In this document: piece after piece, positions 40,011 to 48,382 of the stretch
Numbering within the stretch: the stretch's first letter is position 1
How the letters are laid out: each line of letters starts with the position of its first letter
From: Elusimicrobiota bacterium
GTDB taxonomy: Bacteria; Elusimicrobiota; Elusimicrobia; UBA1565; UBA9628
Assembly: GCA_030696455.1 (NCBI GenBank)
Contig: JAUYSH010000043.1
Span: 25,538 to 89,537 of the forward strand
Length of the DNA: 64,000 nucleotides
Direction: 5' to 3'
Translations under genes and position numbers: made by a program
The notes under the pieces: generated by a model
The model's input: the letters and a program-made list of their open reading frames with translations, nothing else
Told to the model about the DNA's origin: nothing
Databases searched by the model: none

Positions 40011-41938
40011 CAGCGCGCGGCGATTTCCGGCGCCGCCAAAGCCTCGTCGGCGTGCCGGTGGAACAATTCGAGCATGAGCAGGGCCCACAGGCGGTAGCCG
40101 TGGTCGCGCTTGCCGCCCTGATGCTCGGCCCAAAGGCCGCGCAAGGTCGCCTCGTTGAAATAGCCGCGAGCCAGCGCCCGCGGCGACAGCACGTTCTCCT
40201 CCCAGAATCCCTTGAGGCCTCCGCGGAACCACGCCCCGAGCGGAATGCCGAATCCCATCTTCGGGCGGCTCAGGATCTCCTCGGGCAGGAGGTCCTTGAA
40301 GGCCTCCTTCATGATGAACTTGTGGCCGCGCAGGCCCTTGAGCTTCCAATCGCCGGGCATGCGGAACGCCGTCTCGACGAAGACGTGATCGAGCAGCGGC
40401 GAGCGGCCCTCGAGCGAGCACGCCATGGTGGCGACGTCGACCTTCGCCATCAGGCATTCGGGCAGGTAGGTCTTGAAGTCCACGGCGAGCATGCGGTTGA
40501 CGAAGTCCTCGCCCTCGCAGGCGGCGAAGGCGGCGCGGATGTAGCGCAGGGCCTCGCCCAGCGAGGAGCCCAGGCGCTGCTTGAAGGACTCGCTGTACAG
40601 CGAGGGCTTGTCGTCCTCGGAGAAGAAGCCGACCATCTTCAAATGGCGCCCGGGCAGATCGGCCGACAGGATCGAGCGCAGGAAGCGCTTGGCGCGCCAG
40701 ACGTTGCCCAGCGGCGCGTCGTGCTCGGGGAGCCATTCCGCCCCGGCGCGCAGGGCGGAGAGCACGGGGCCCGGCAGGACGTCGGCCAGGCGGGCGGCCT
40801 TCATCGCGAAGTAGCGCACGTAGCCGGCGAAGTTCTCGTCGCCGCCGTCGCCGTTGAGCGCGACGGTCACGAACTTGCGCGTCTCGCGCGCGACGTAGTA
40901 GCTGGGCAAAGCGGAGGCGTCGGCGTAGGGTTCGCCGTAGTGCCAGGCGAGCTTGGGCAAGACATCGGCCATTTCCGTCTTGACGATGAATTCGGTGTGG
41001 TCGGTCTTGTAGCGCTGCGCGACGAGCTTCGCGTACTTGAGCTCCGAGAACCGCTCCTCCTCGAAGCCGATCGAGAAGGTCTTCACCGGCTTGGAGGAAA
41101 GCCCAGACATCAGCGCCACGATGATGGAGGAGTCCACGCCCCCGGAGAGGAACGCTCCCAGAGGAACGTCGGAGATCATGCGCAGGCGGGTCGCTTCGGT
41201 GAGAGTCTCGCGCAGGAGCCCCTTCGCCTCCTCGAAGTCTTCCGTGATCGGTTTTTGCCCGAGAGGAAGGTCCCAATAGCGGTCCACCTTTATCCTGCCG
41301 TTCTCCCACGTGAGCGTGTGCGCCGGCGGGAGCTTGCGCACCGACGCGTAGATCGAGCGCGGCGAGGGGATGTACTGCAGGGTCAGGAACATGTCGACGG
41401 CGACGGGATCGATCTCGCGCGACAACGACGGCTCGAGCGCGAACAGGCAGCGCAGCTCGGAGCCGAACAGCAGGGTCCCGTCCGGGCGGACCGCGTAGCA
41501 CAGCGGCTTCTTGCCGATGCGATCCCGGGCGATGAACAGCCTCCTCTTCGCTTTATCCCAGATCGCGAACGCGAACATCCCTCGCAGCTTTTCCACGCAC
41601 CTGGGTCCCAGGTCCTTGTACAGCGCGAGGATGACCTCGGTGTCGGACTTCGTCCTGAAGCGATGCCCCTTCGCCTCGAGCTCCGCGCGGAGCTCGAGGA
41701 AGTTGTAGATCTCGCCGTTGAGCACGATCCACAGGGTCTCGTCGGCGTAGGAGATCGGCTGATGCCCGGTGTTGAGGTCGATGATGGCCAGGCGGCGCAT
41801 CGCCAGGCCGGCGGGGGCGTCGACGTGATAGCCCTCGTCGTCGGGACCGCGGTGGGCGATGGCGTCGTTGGCGCGCTTAAGGACCGCCCTTTCGGGCGGC
41901 CTATTATCTCCGTAAACGACGCCGCATATTCCGCACAT
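40010..41938 (-). CDS. asnB: Asparagine synthase (glutamine-hydrolysing)
   Basis: 642 residues. The N-terminal Ntn amidotransferase domain has the C2 nucleophile (MCGICGVVYG) and IAHRGPDDEG. The synthetase domain, from about 210, has the pyrophosphate loop LSGGVDSS and FSIGFEE. It makes Asn from Asp using glutamine and ATP. Homologues are frequent in exopolysaccharide clusters, where some amidate uronic acids or other glycan carboxylates; this context suggests the same. It follows the flippase by 7 nt. Confidence 0.93.
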   Translation of the reverse strand: MCGICGVVYGDNRPPERAVLKRANDAIAHRGPDDEGYHVDAPAGLAMRRLAIIDLNTGHQPISYADETLWIVLNGEIYNFLELRAELEAKGHRFRTKSDTEVILALYKDLGPRCVEKLRGMFAFAIWDKAKRRLFIARDRIGKKPLCYAVRPDGTLLFGSELRCLFALEPSLSREIDPVAVDMFLTLQYIPSPRSIYASVRKLPPAHTLTWENGRIKVDRYWDLPLGQKPITEDFEEAKGLLRETLTEATRLRMISDVPLGAFLSGGVDSSIIVALMSGLSSKPVKTFSIGFEEERFSELKYAKLVAQRYKTDHTEFIVKTEMADVLPKLAWHYGEPYADASALPSYYVARETRKFVTVALNGDGGDENFAGYVRYFAMKAARLADVLPGPVLSALRAGAEWLPEHDAPLGNVWRAKRFLRSILSADLPGRHLKMVGFFSEDDKPSLYSESFKQRLGSSLGEALRYIRAAFAACEGEDFVNRMLAVDFKTYLPECLMAKVDVATMACSLEGRSPLLDHVFVETAFRMPGDWKLKGLRGHKFIMKEAFKDLLPEEILSRPKMGFGIPLGAWFRGGLKGFWEENVLSPRALARGYFNEATLRGLWAEHQGGKRDHGYRLWALLMLELFHRHADEALAAPEIAAR

Positions 41939-41945
41939 GTTCTGT

Positions 41946-43436
41946 TTAGAAAGGCAGGCGCGATCTGAGGAAGCGCCGGTCGTCGGCCGGCAGCAGGCGC
42001 CAGAAGACCATAGTGTACAAGGCCCCCGCCGCCGCGCACAAGGCGAAGAAGGAGATCCACCCGGTCACGCGCACCCTTAATGGCCACGCGAGCGCCAGCA
42101 GGACGACGACGCCCGCGGAGGCGGGGATCATGGTCTCGCGCGCGAAGCGAAGCCAGGTCAGCGCGAGCAGGCGCGCGTGCACGAAGGAGACGAACAGCAA
42201 CGTGGCGATACCCTGCGCGATGAGCCCGCCCAGCGCCGCCCCGAGCAGGCCCCAGCGCGGGACCATCCACGGCCACAGCGCCAGGCAGACGAGCGCCTGC
42301 AGCCAGGCCGCCGCCGAGGGCCACCACCCGTCCTTGCGCCCGGCCGCGACGGAGTTGGGCAGATAGGAGAACAGCGCGATCGCGTGCGTCGCGACGAGCA
42401 GCCGCGCGGGCCACACGCTGACGTCGCCGAACCCGCCCCCGAGCCACAGCGACAGGAACTGCGGCATCAGGCAGAACAGGAGCGCGTACGCCGGCGCGAT
42501 GAGGCCGATCAAGGTCCGCGACGCGCGCAGGTACAGCCGCGCGGGCGTCTCCGGCCCCTCGTGCGCGGCGAGGCCGCCCATGACGGGCACGAGCGCCGCG
42601 GCGGCCGTGACGGGCAAGGCCTGCACGCGGGAGAGCAGGCCCGCGGGCACGGCGTACAAGGTGAACTCCGACATCGAGCGCAGGCCGGCGACGAAGGCCC
42701 GGTCGAGCTGGCCGCTGACGAGTTGGGCCAGCGAAACCGGCCAGAAGCCGATCGAGTAGCGGCCGAAGACGGCGAAGGAGAGCTTGCCGCCGTGATCGGG
42801 CACCGACAGGCGCGCGCGACGCAGGCCGAAGACCGAGAACAGCGCGACGAGCGCGTGCGCCGCGACGAAGGACGCGGCCGCAGCACCCAGGCCGCGCCCG
42901 ATGGCGAGCGCGCCGAGCACGCCCAAAGGCAGCAGGAGCCCCTGCAGGACCGCGGCGGCCGACTGCCACTGGAAGAGGTGCAGGCCCTGGAACGCGGCCG
43001 CGGCCCACGCCGTCACCGAGGCGAAGACGGCGCCCAGCGCGGCGGCGCGGATCATCCAGGCCCCATGGGCCTGATAATAGCCGGGCACGGTGAAGACCTT
43101 GCCCGCCAGCGCGGGCGCCGCGGCCCACAGGACGGCGGCGCCGAGGGCCGCGCCGCCGACGATGAGAAGCGCCCCGTGGCGCAGGGAATCGTCGAGGGCG
43201 CCCCGCTTTCCCTCGGCGTGGGACTGCGACGCGAAGCGCACGAGCCCCGCTCCCGCGCCGAAGTGCACCGCGCCGACCCAGCCCGCGGCCGCCTGCATGA
43301 GAAGGTACAGCCCGTACGCCTCCACGCCGAAGCCGCGCACAAGGATGGGAATGACAAGCAGGTTGATCGCCGCGACACCCGCCTGACCTGCCAGACCCCA
43401 GCCCACGCTCCGGGCGAAGCGGTCGCCGCGACTCAT
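41946..43436 (-). CDS. Wzx-type polysaccharide flippase
   Basis: 496 residues with about 12-14 hydrophobic segments. The N-terminus (SVGWGLAGQAGVAAINLLVI, RGFGVEAYGLYLLMQ) is typical of the oligosaccharide flippase (MOP/Wzx) family, which moves undecaprenyl-linked units to the periplasmic face. ATGA overlap couples it to the GT4 gene; asnB follows. A ligase/polymerase-like protein lies in the same unit at 50324. Confidence 0.88.
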   Translation of the reverse strand: MSRGDRFARSVGWGLAGQAGVAAINLLVIPILVRGFGVEAYGLYLLMQAAAGWVGAVHFGAGAGLVRFASQSHAEGKRGALDDSLRHGALLIVGGAALGAAVLWAAAPALAGKVFTVPGYYQAHGAWMIRAAALGAVFASVTAWAAAAFQGLHLFQWQSAAAVLQGLLLPLGVLGALAIGRGLGAAAASFVAAHALVALFSVFGLRRARLSVPDHGGKLSFAVFGRYSIGFWPVSLAQLVSGQLDRAFVAGLRSMSEFTLYAVPAGLLSRVQALPVTAAAALVPVMGGLAAHEGPETPARLYLRASRTLIGLIAPAYALLFCLMPQFLSLWLGGGFGDVSVWPARLLVATHAIALFSYLPNSVAAGRKDGWWPSAAAWLQALVCLALWPWMVPRWGLLGAALGGLIAQGIATLLFVSFVHARLLALTWLRFARETMIPASAGVVVLLALAWPLRVRVTGWISFFALCAAAGALYTMVFWRLLPADDRRFLRSRLPF

Positions 43437-44533
43437 GAGCTTCCTCGGTAAAGGTCTAAAAGCCGTTCCACCACGATCGGCAGCGCATAGCGCCGCTCGA
43501 CCTCGAGCCTCGCCGCGGCACCGATACGAGTCCTCGATTCGTTGTCGTTCAAAATCCGTTCTATCTGTTGAACCGCCTTCTTTTCATCGTCCTTATCGAA
43601 CAATAGGCCCGTCTTCCCGTCCTCTAATACCTGAGCCGTCCCCCCCACCGCGCTGGCGACCACCGGCAGCCCCGAGGCCATCGCCTCGAGCAAGGAATTC
43701 GACAGCCCCTCGGACACGGAGGGCAGCACGAACACATCGGCCGCCGCGTACAGCTCGGCCGTGTCGTCGACGGGCGGGAGCACCCGCACCCGCGGACTTT
43801 CCGGGATGACCTCGGGACCCGCGCCGACGATGATCAGCGACGCGTCGCGGCCCGCGGACGCCTTCTCCCAGATTTTCGCGAACCACGGCAGCCGCTTTTC
43901 CCACGAGAGCCGTCCCGTGTAGAGGAACACGGTCCCGCTCCAGCCCAGGCGCTCGCGCAGGGCCTGCTTTTCCTCCGGAGAGACCGGCCTGAACCGGTCC
44001 ACGTCGACGCCGTTGGGAAGAACCTCGATCGCCGCGCCGGGAAGATGCTCGCGCGCCTCTTCCGCCAGGTCGGGGACCACCGCCAAGAACCGCGGTTTCA
44101 GTGAGGCGAGCAAAGCCAGCTTCAGCCGGCCCAGGACGGTCCGCGAGGAGGCCGCGAGCTCGCCGATGCCTCGCCCGCCGCCGAGCTTGACGAGCACGGG
44201 CTTGCCCAGCCAGCGTCCGGCCAGCGCGGCCGCCAACGCGGGCGAACCCGCGAGATGAGCGTGGATCGCGTCGCAGCTCCCGCCATGCTTGAGCAGCCAG
44301 CCGAGCACCCCGAGGAGGAAGGACAGCGAGTCGACCGCGCCGGTCCCGAAGACGGGCAGCCGGCGCACCGGCACGCCGAGGACCTCCTCGCGCGGAGCGG
44401 CGCCGCCGACGCGGCGCGTGAGCACGATCGCGTCCGCGCCGCGCGCGCGCAACGCGCGCGCGAGCTCGAGAGCCTGGCGCTCGGCGCCTCCGACCGCGGG
44501 CCAGAAGCCGGCGCTGACCATGACGACCTTCAT
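43433..44533 (-). CDS. GT4-family glycosyltransferase
   Basis: 366 residues, GT-B fold. N-terminal VSAGFWPAVGGAERQALELA and the C-terminal donor site (LPSVSEGLSNSLLEAMASG, VVASAVGGTAQVL) with its EGLSNSLLE Glu motif identify GT4, a retaining transferase. Substrates are unknown. It overlaps the methyltransferase stop by one base and the flippase by 4 nt. The last 200 bases are AT-richer than the rest. Confidence 0.9.
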   Translation of the reverse strand: MKVVMVSAGFWPAVGGAERQALELARALRARGADAIVLTRRVGGAAPREEVLGVPVRRLPVFGTGAVDSLSFLLGVLGWLLKHGGSCDAIHAHLAGSPALAAALAGRWLGKPVLVKLGGGRGIGELAASSRTVLGRLKLALLASLKPRFLAVVPDLAEEAREHLPGAAIEVLPNGVDVDRFRPVSPEEKQALRERLGWSGTVFLYTGRLSWEKRLPWFAKIWEKASAGRDASLIIVGAGPEVIPESPRVRVLPPVDDTAELYAAADVFVLPSVSEGLSNSLLEAMASGLPVVASAVGGTAQVLEDGKTGLLFDKDDEKKAVQQIERILNDNESRTRIGAAARLEVERRYALPIVVERLLDLYRGSS

Positions 44534-45555
44534 CAGGAGCTCTTGCGGCCCACGGCGCCGGGCTTGGGCACGAGGCCGTGCGGCAGGACGTTGACGATGG
44601 AGAACCCCTCCTCGCTGAACCAGCGGAGAAGCTCTTCCTTAGTGTGGTGCCACTGATAGGGCGGAGAGATCCAGTCGAAGTTCTCGATGAGGCGGACCTG
44701 GTAGCGCGGGTCCACGGAGTAGGTGAACCACTTCACGCCGGGGACGACGCCGAGCCACGTCAGGGGATGGCACAGCGCGTAGACGACGGAGACCGGCATG
44801 CGGGTCGTGAACACGCGCACGAAGTCGCTGACGATATGGCGCAGGAGCACGATCCACCACGCGAAGCGCCGGTGGCGGGCGATCCAGTCCCGGCCGGGCT
44901 TCAAGGGGTTCGTCGCGAAATCGGCGAATCGTCCGGCCTTGCCGTACAGCCACACCGAGAGCAGGCCGCGCGGCTTGACGAGCGCGGCCACCGCCTTGAA
45001 CGCCTCGCGCGTGTCGGCGGTGTGGTGCAGAACACCCTGGCTGTACACGACGTCGAAGACGCCCTTCTTGAACGGAGGATGAAGAAGATCCCCCTCGACG
45101 GGATGGAGCTTCGGCTCGTTCAGGGCGCGCTCGGCGACGCGGATGAGGCTCTCCGACATATCGATGGCCACGACGTCGGCGCCCAAGGACAGCGCGACGG
45201 CGCTGTAGCGTCCCATGCCGCAGCCCGCGTCGAGGACGAGCTTGCCCGCGAACTCGTGCGCGGGCAGCATCGTCTCCTCGAGGAACGTCTCCTTGTCGCC
45301 GGGAAGGGAGCCGGGATAGCGCAGCCATTCCCAGCCGAAGGCGTCGCGCGTCTTGGCGGTGGCGCGCGCGACGGGGTCCGGCGGGCGCAGGCGCGGCACG
45401 CCGCCGGTCACCGCATACTCGCGCGAGCAAAGCTTGCAGGCGAGCACGGCGTCCTCGATCTCGGCGTCATGGCGCGGGTAGGCGTCGAGGACGGCGAACT
45501 TGAGGTCGCCGCCGCAGACGGGGCAGGCCAACACGCCGAGCAGGCTCAGCTTCAT
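44533..45555 (-). CDS. SAM methyltransferase with N-terminal Trm112-like zinc ribbon
   Basis: 340 residues from ATG 45555. The zinc ribbon has C11, C14 (CPVCGG), C40 and C43 (CKLC). Motif I is LVLDAGCGMGRYSA, followed by VVAIDMSESL and a YSQGVLHHT segment. The fusion of a Trm112-type ribbon to a class I methyltransferase is common in glycan clusters. The C-terminal part has a hydrophobic patch (FAWWIVLLRHIVSDFVRVF). Substrate unknown, probably a glycan or lipid-linked intermediate. Confidence 0.87.
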   Translation of the reverse strand: MKLSLLGVLACPVCGGDLKFAVLDAYPRHDAEIEDAVLACKLCSREYAVTGGVPRLRPPDPVARATAKTRDAFGWEWLRYPGSLPGDKETFLEETMLPAHEFAGKLVLDAGCGMGRYSAVALSLGADVVAIDMSESLIRVAERALNEPKLHPVEGDLLHPPFKKGVFDVVYSQGVLHHTADTREAFKAVAALVKPRGLLSVWLYGKAGRFADFATNPLKPGRDWIARHRRFAWWIVLLRHIVSDFVRVFTTRMPVSVVYALCHPLTWLGVVPGVKWFTYSVDPRYQVRLIENFDWISPPYQWHHTKEELLRWFSEEGFSIVNVLPHGLVPKPGAVGRKSS

Positions 45556-46544
45556 GCGCCGCGCTCCGCGTCTTCGCCGAGCTTCGCCAACGAGACGCCG
45601 TCGCGCCACAGGAACGCGAGGCCCGTGACCGTCACCAGCAGGTACATGATCATGTGCGTCATCAGCGCGTAGGCCAGCGCGACCTCGGGGGCGGCGCCGA
45701 AGGTGCGCAGGATCGAGGCGACGAAGGCCTCGAACGTGCCGATCGCGCCGGGGGCGGCCGGGATCGCGGAGACCGCGCCCGCCCACGACAAGGTCAGGAC
45801 CGCGCGGGGATAATCCATGATGCCGCCGAGGTCGAGCGCGTACGCGGCGGTCCAGTACAGCGCCGCGTCCACGGTCCAAAGCAGGAGGCTCAGCGCGACG
45901 GCGTACGCCGCCGCGGACGGCGAGCGCAGCACCGCGGCGCCCAGCGCCAGCTGCTCGACGAGGCGGTGGACCTTGGGCCAGGGGCGCAGCGCGCGCTCGA
46001 TGAGCCCGCCGGGCGCCAGCGAGCCTTCCGCCAGGGCCAGCACGATCAGGGCCGTGATCGCCCCCGCGAGCAGCAGCAGCGCCCCCTGCACGACCTGCGC
46101 CGGGGCGATGCCGGGGGCGAGGCGCGTGGCGAGCACGAAGATGGTCAGCAGGGCGGCCACGTCGAGCGCGCGCTCGATGGCGACGCTCGCCAGCGCGGCG
46201 GCTCCGGGGATGCCGAGGCGGCGGGCCGCCAGACCGGCGCGGGCGAGCTCTCCCAGGCGCAGGAGCAGGACGTTGTTGACCGCGAGGCCGATCGCCTCGA
46301 GCTTATAGAGGTCCCACACCGGGGCGGGCTCGGGGCGGGTGCGCGAGAGCAGGACCCGCCAGCGCACGGCGCGCACCAGAAGGTCGAGATAGACGATGCC
46401 GACCATCGGCAGCAGCCAGACGAGGCGCGCCGCCCTCAGCGCCTCGGCGAGCGCCGCGAACTCGACCTTGCGCAGCGCGAGCCACATGAATATGCCCGTG
46501 ATCGTAAACGCCACCGCGCCCGACAGGACCTTCTTGCGGCTCAT
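45552..46544 (-). CDS. UPF0104/LPG synthase-like membrane protein
   Basis: 330 residues from ATG 46544. About eight hydrophobic segments, with the family phrases LLVRAVRWRVLL, NNVLLLRLGELARAGLAARR and AIPAAPGAIGTFEAF, match the membrane domain shared with lysylphosphatidylglycerol synthase/flippase. The aminoacyl-transferase domain of MprF is absent, so a lipid or lipid-linked glycan transport role is more likely. ATGA overlaps on both sides. Confidence 0.85.
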   Translation of the reverse strand: MSRKKVLSGAVAFTITGIFMWLALRKVEFAALAEALRAARLVWLLPMVGIVYLDLLVRAVRWRVLLSRTRPEPAPVWDLYKLEAIGLAVNNVLLLRLGELARAGLAARRLGIPGAAALASVAIERALDVAALLTIFVLATRLAPGIAPAQVVQGALLLLAGAITALIVLALAEGSLAPGGLIERALRPWPKVHRLVEQLALGAAVLRSPSAAAYAVALSLLLWTVDAALYWTAAYALDLGGIMDYPRAVLTLSWAGAVSAIPAAPGAIGTFEAFVASILRTFGAAPEVALAYALMTHMIMYLLVTVTGLAFLWRDGVSLAKLGEDAERGA

Positions 46545-48382
46545 GCGGCCTCCGCGCGGCGGCCGATCGCGGAAAACCAAACGCCCCAGGCCGCGGCCGA
46601 CAGCGCCGCCCACCAGAACCAGAGCGACGGCGAGAAATCGAAGCGAAGCTCGAGGTCCGGGGCCCCTGGAGAAAGCGCCGCGGCCTGGAACGCGGGGCCC
46701 CACGCGCGCAGCGGCGCCGCGCGCCCGTCGAGCGACGCTCGCCAGCCGGGCCAGCGCGTCTCGGCGAGCGCGACGGCGGCGGCGCCGGCGGGCACGGGGC
46801 CGGAGACGCGCCAGCGCTCGGGGCGCTCGATGAGGAGCGCGGGATCCGAAGCCAGCCGGTTTCCGTTCGCGTCCAGAAAAGTCGCCAACGGCCAGGCCCC
46901 GGTCCGCTCCTCGACGCCCGCGGGCGTCAGCCGGGCGGAGACTCCCGCCCGCGCGGCCGCCGGCGAATCCCAGCGCGAGACAAGCACCCAGCTCGGGTCC
47001 GCGGCCGGCTCGCCCTCGGCCTCGGCGGCCCAGAGCGCCGCGCTGGCCGGATAAAACGCCTCGTAGCCGTTGACGTTGCGCATCCGGTATACGACGGCCT
47101 TGTTCGGATTGGCCAGCGAAGGCGCGGTGAGCACGCGCGTCGGCCGACCGGACAGCCCGGCGACGGCGGGGCTCGCCTTCGTGAACCGGCTCGACACGGC
47201 GGCCCGCAGAAAGCCGGCGTCCCAGATCATGAGCTCCGCCGCGATCACGAGCGGGAGCAAGGACAGGGCCCACGCCGTCTTCTTCGACGACCCGAGCGCG
47301 CGCGCGCCCGCTCCCGCCAGCAGCCACAGGCCCCAGAGCGAAAGAAAGGACCAGCGCGAAGGCGTGCGCAGATAGGAGAAGCCCGGCGCGTTCAGCAGCG
47401 GGGCGAGCGGTCCGTTGGCGCCGAGGGCGAGGAGCGCGCCGAAAACGACGAGCAGCGCCGGCCCCAGACGTCCGCGCCCGCGCAGCAGGCCGCCGGCCGC
47501 GAGCGCCAGGGCTCCCGCGCCGAGCCACACTCCCCCGCTCTCGTAGAACACGCTGATCGCGTCGTCCCAGCCCCCGTTGAGCGGCGTGCCGAACGCGCCG
47601 GGGGAGAGCCACAGCAGAAGGTCGCGCGGACGCAGGGAATAAGCGGCGCGAAAAACCTCAGGCCAACCGGAGCGGTTGGAGCCGCGCAGGAGCTCGAGCG
47701 TCGGCAGCCACTGGACGGCGGCCAGGGCCAGGGCCCCCCCCGCACCCGCCGCCAGGCGCGTCCACAGCGCAAGCCGCGCCGGGCGCACGGCGGCCCAGAG
47801 GCCCATGGCGGCCGCGTTGACCACGAGGAACTGAGGGTGGCCGGAGAAGAACTGCAGGGCGAAGACGGCCGCCAGCAGGAGCGCGGAGCCCGAGAGCCAG
47901 GCGAGCCACGCCCAGGGCGCCCAGGACAACGCGGCCAGCAAGGTCGGGATGCCCGCCGTCACGCGATAGACCAAAAAAGGCGAGAGCGCGTAGGCCGTCG
48001 CGAGGGCCGCGGCCCCGGCGCGCGGCAGGCGCGCGGAGCGGGCGAGCAGGTACGCGCCGAGCCCCGCCCAGAGCAGATGCAGGATCTGATCCCAGACCAA
48101 GGCCGTGACGACGGGCAAGAGGAAGCCCATGATCGACGCCGGATAGAGCAGCGCCGCCTGGGGGTTCGCCGCGTGCGGCACGCCCAGCATGATGTAGGGG
48201 TTCCAGAAAGGCAGCCGGCCTTCGATCAGCGCCGCCGCCGTGTGATGGCGCAAGGGCCAATGGTAGGCGTAGAGATCGCCGTGGTTGAAGAACGCGTGGC
48301 CGGGGCGCGCCCAGACCCACGCCGTCAGCGCGAGGACGCAGGCCGCGAGGGCCCCGACGACGATGAGGTCCCGGCGGGTCAT
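46541..48382 (-). CDS. YfhO-like multi-spanning membrane protein
   Basis: 613 residues from ATG 48382, overlapping the stop of its upstream paralogue by one base. About 12 hydrophobic segments fill residues 1-420, with FFNHGDLYAYHWPLR and GRLPFWNPYIMLGVPH at the first periplasmic loop, then a soluble domain of about 190 residues with the typical ending (LAETRWPGWRASLDGRAAPL). This pattern matches YfhO, implicated in glycosylation of lipoteichoic acid in Gram-positives; GT-C-like folds use polyprenyl-phosphate sugars. Probably a periplasmic sugar transferase. Confidence 0.8.
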   Translation of the reverse strand: MTRRDLIVVGALAACVLALTAWVWARPGHAFFNHGDLYAYHWPLRHHTAAALIEGRLPFWNPYIMLGVPHAANPQAALLYPASIMGFLLPVVTALVWDQILHLLWAGLGAYLLARSARLPRAGAAALATAYALSPFLVYRVTAGIPTLLAALSWAPWAWLAWLSGSALLLAAVFALQFFSGHPQFLVVNAAAMGLWAAVRPARLALWTRLAAGAGGALALAAVQWLPTLELLRGSNRSGWPEVFRAAYSLRPRDLLLWLSPGAFGTPLNGGWDDAISVFYESGGVWLGAGALALAAGGLLRGRGRLGPALLVVFGALLALGANGPLAPLLNAPGFSYLRTPSRWSFLSLWGLWLLAGAGARALGSSKKTAWALSLLPLVIAAELMIWDAGFLRAAVSSRFTKASPAVAGLSGRPTRVLTAPSLANPNKAVVYRMRNVNGYEAFYPASAALWAAEAEGEPAADPSWVLVSRWDSPAAARAGVSARLTPAGVEERTGAWPLATFLDANGNRLASDPALLIERPERWRVSGPVPAGAAAVALAETRWPGWRASLDGRAAPLRAWGPAFQAAALSPGAPDLELRFDFSPSLWFWWAALSAAAWGVWFSAIGRRAEAA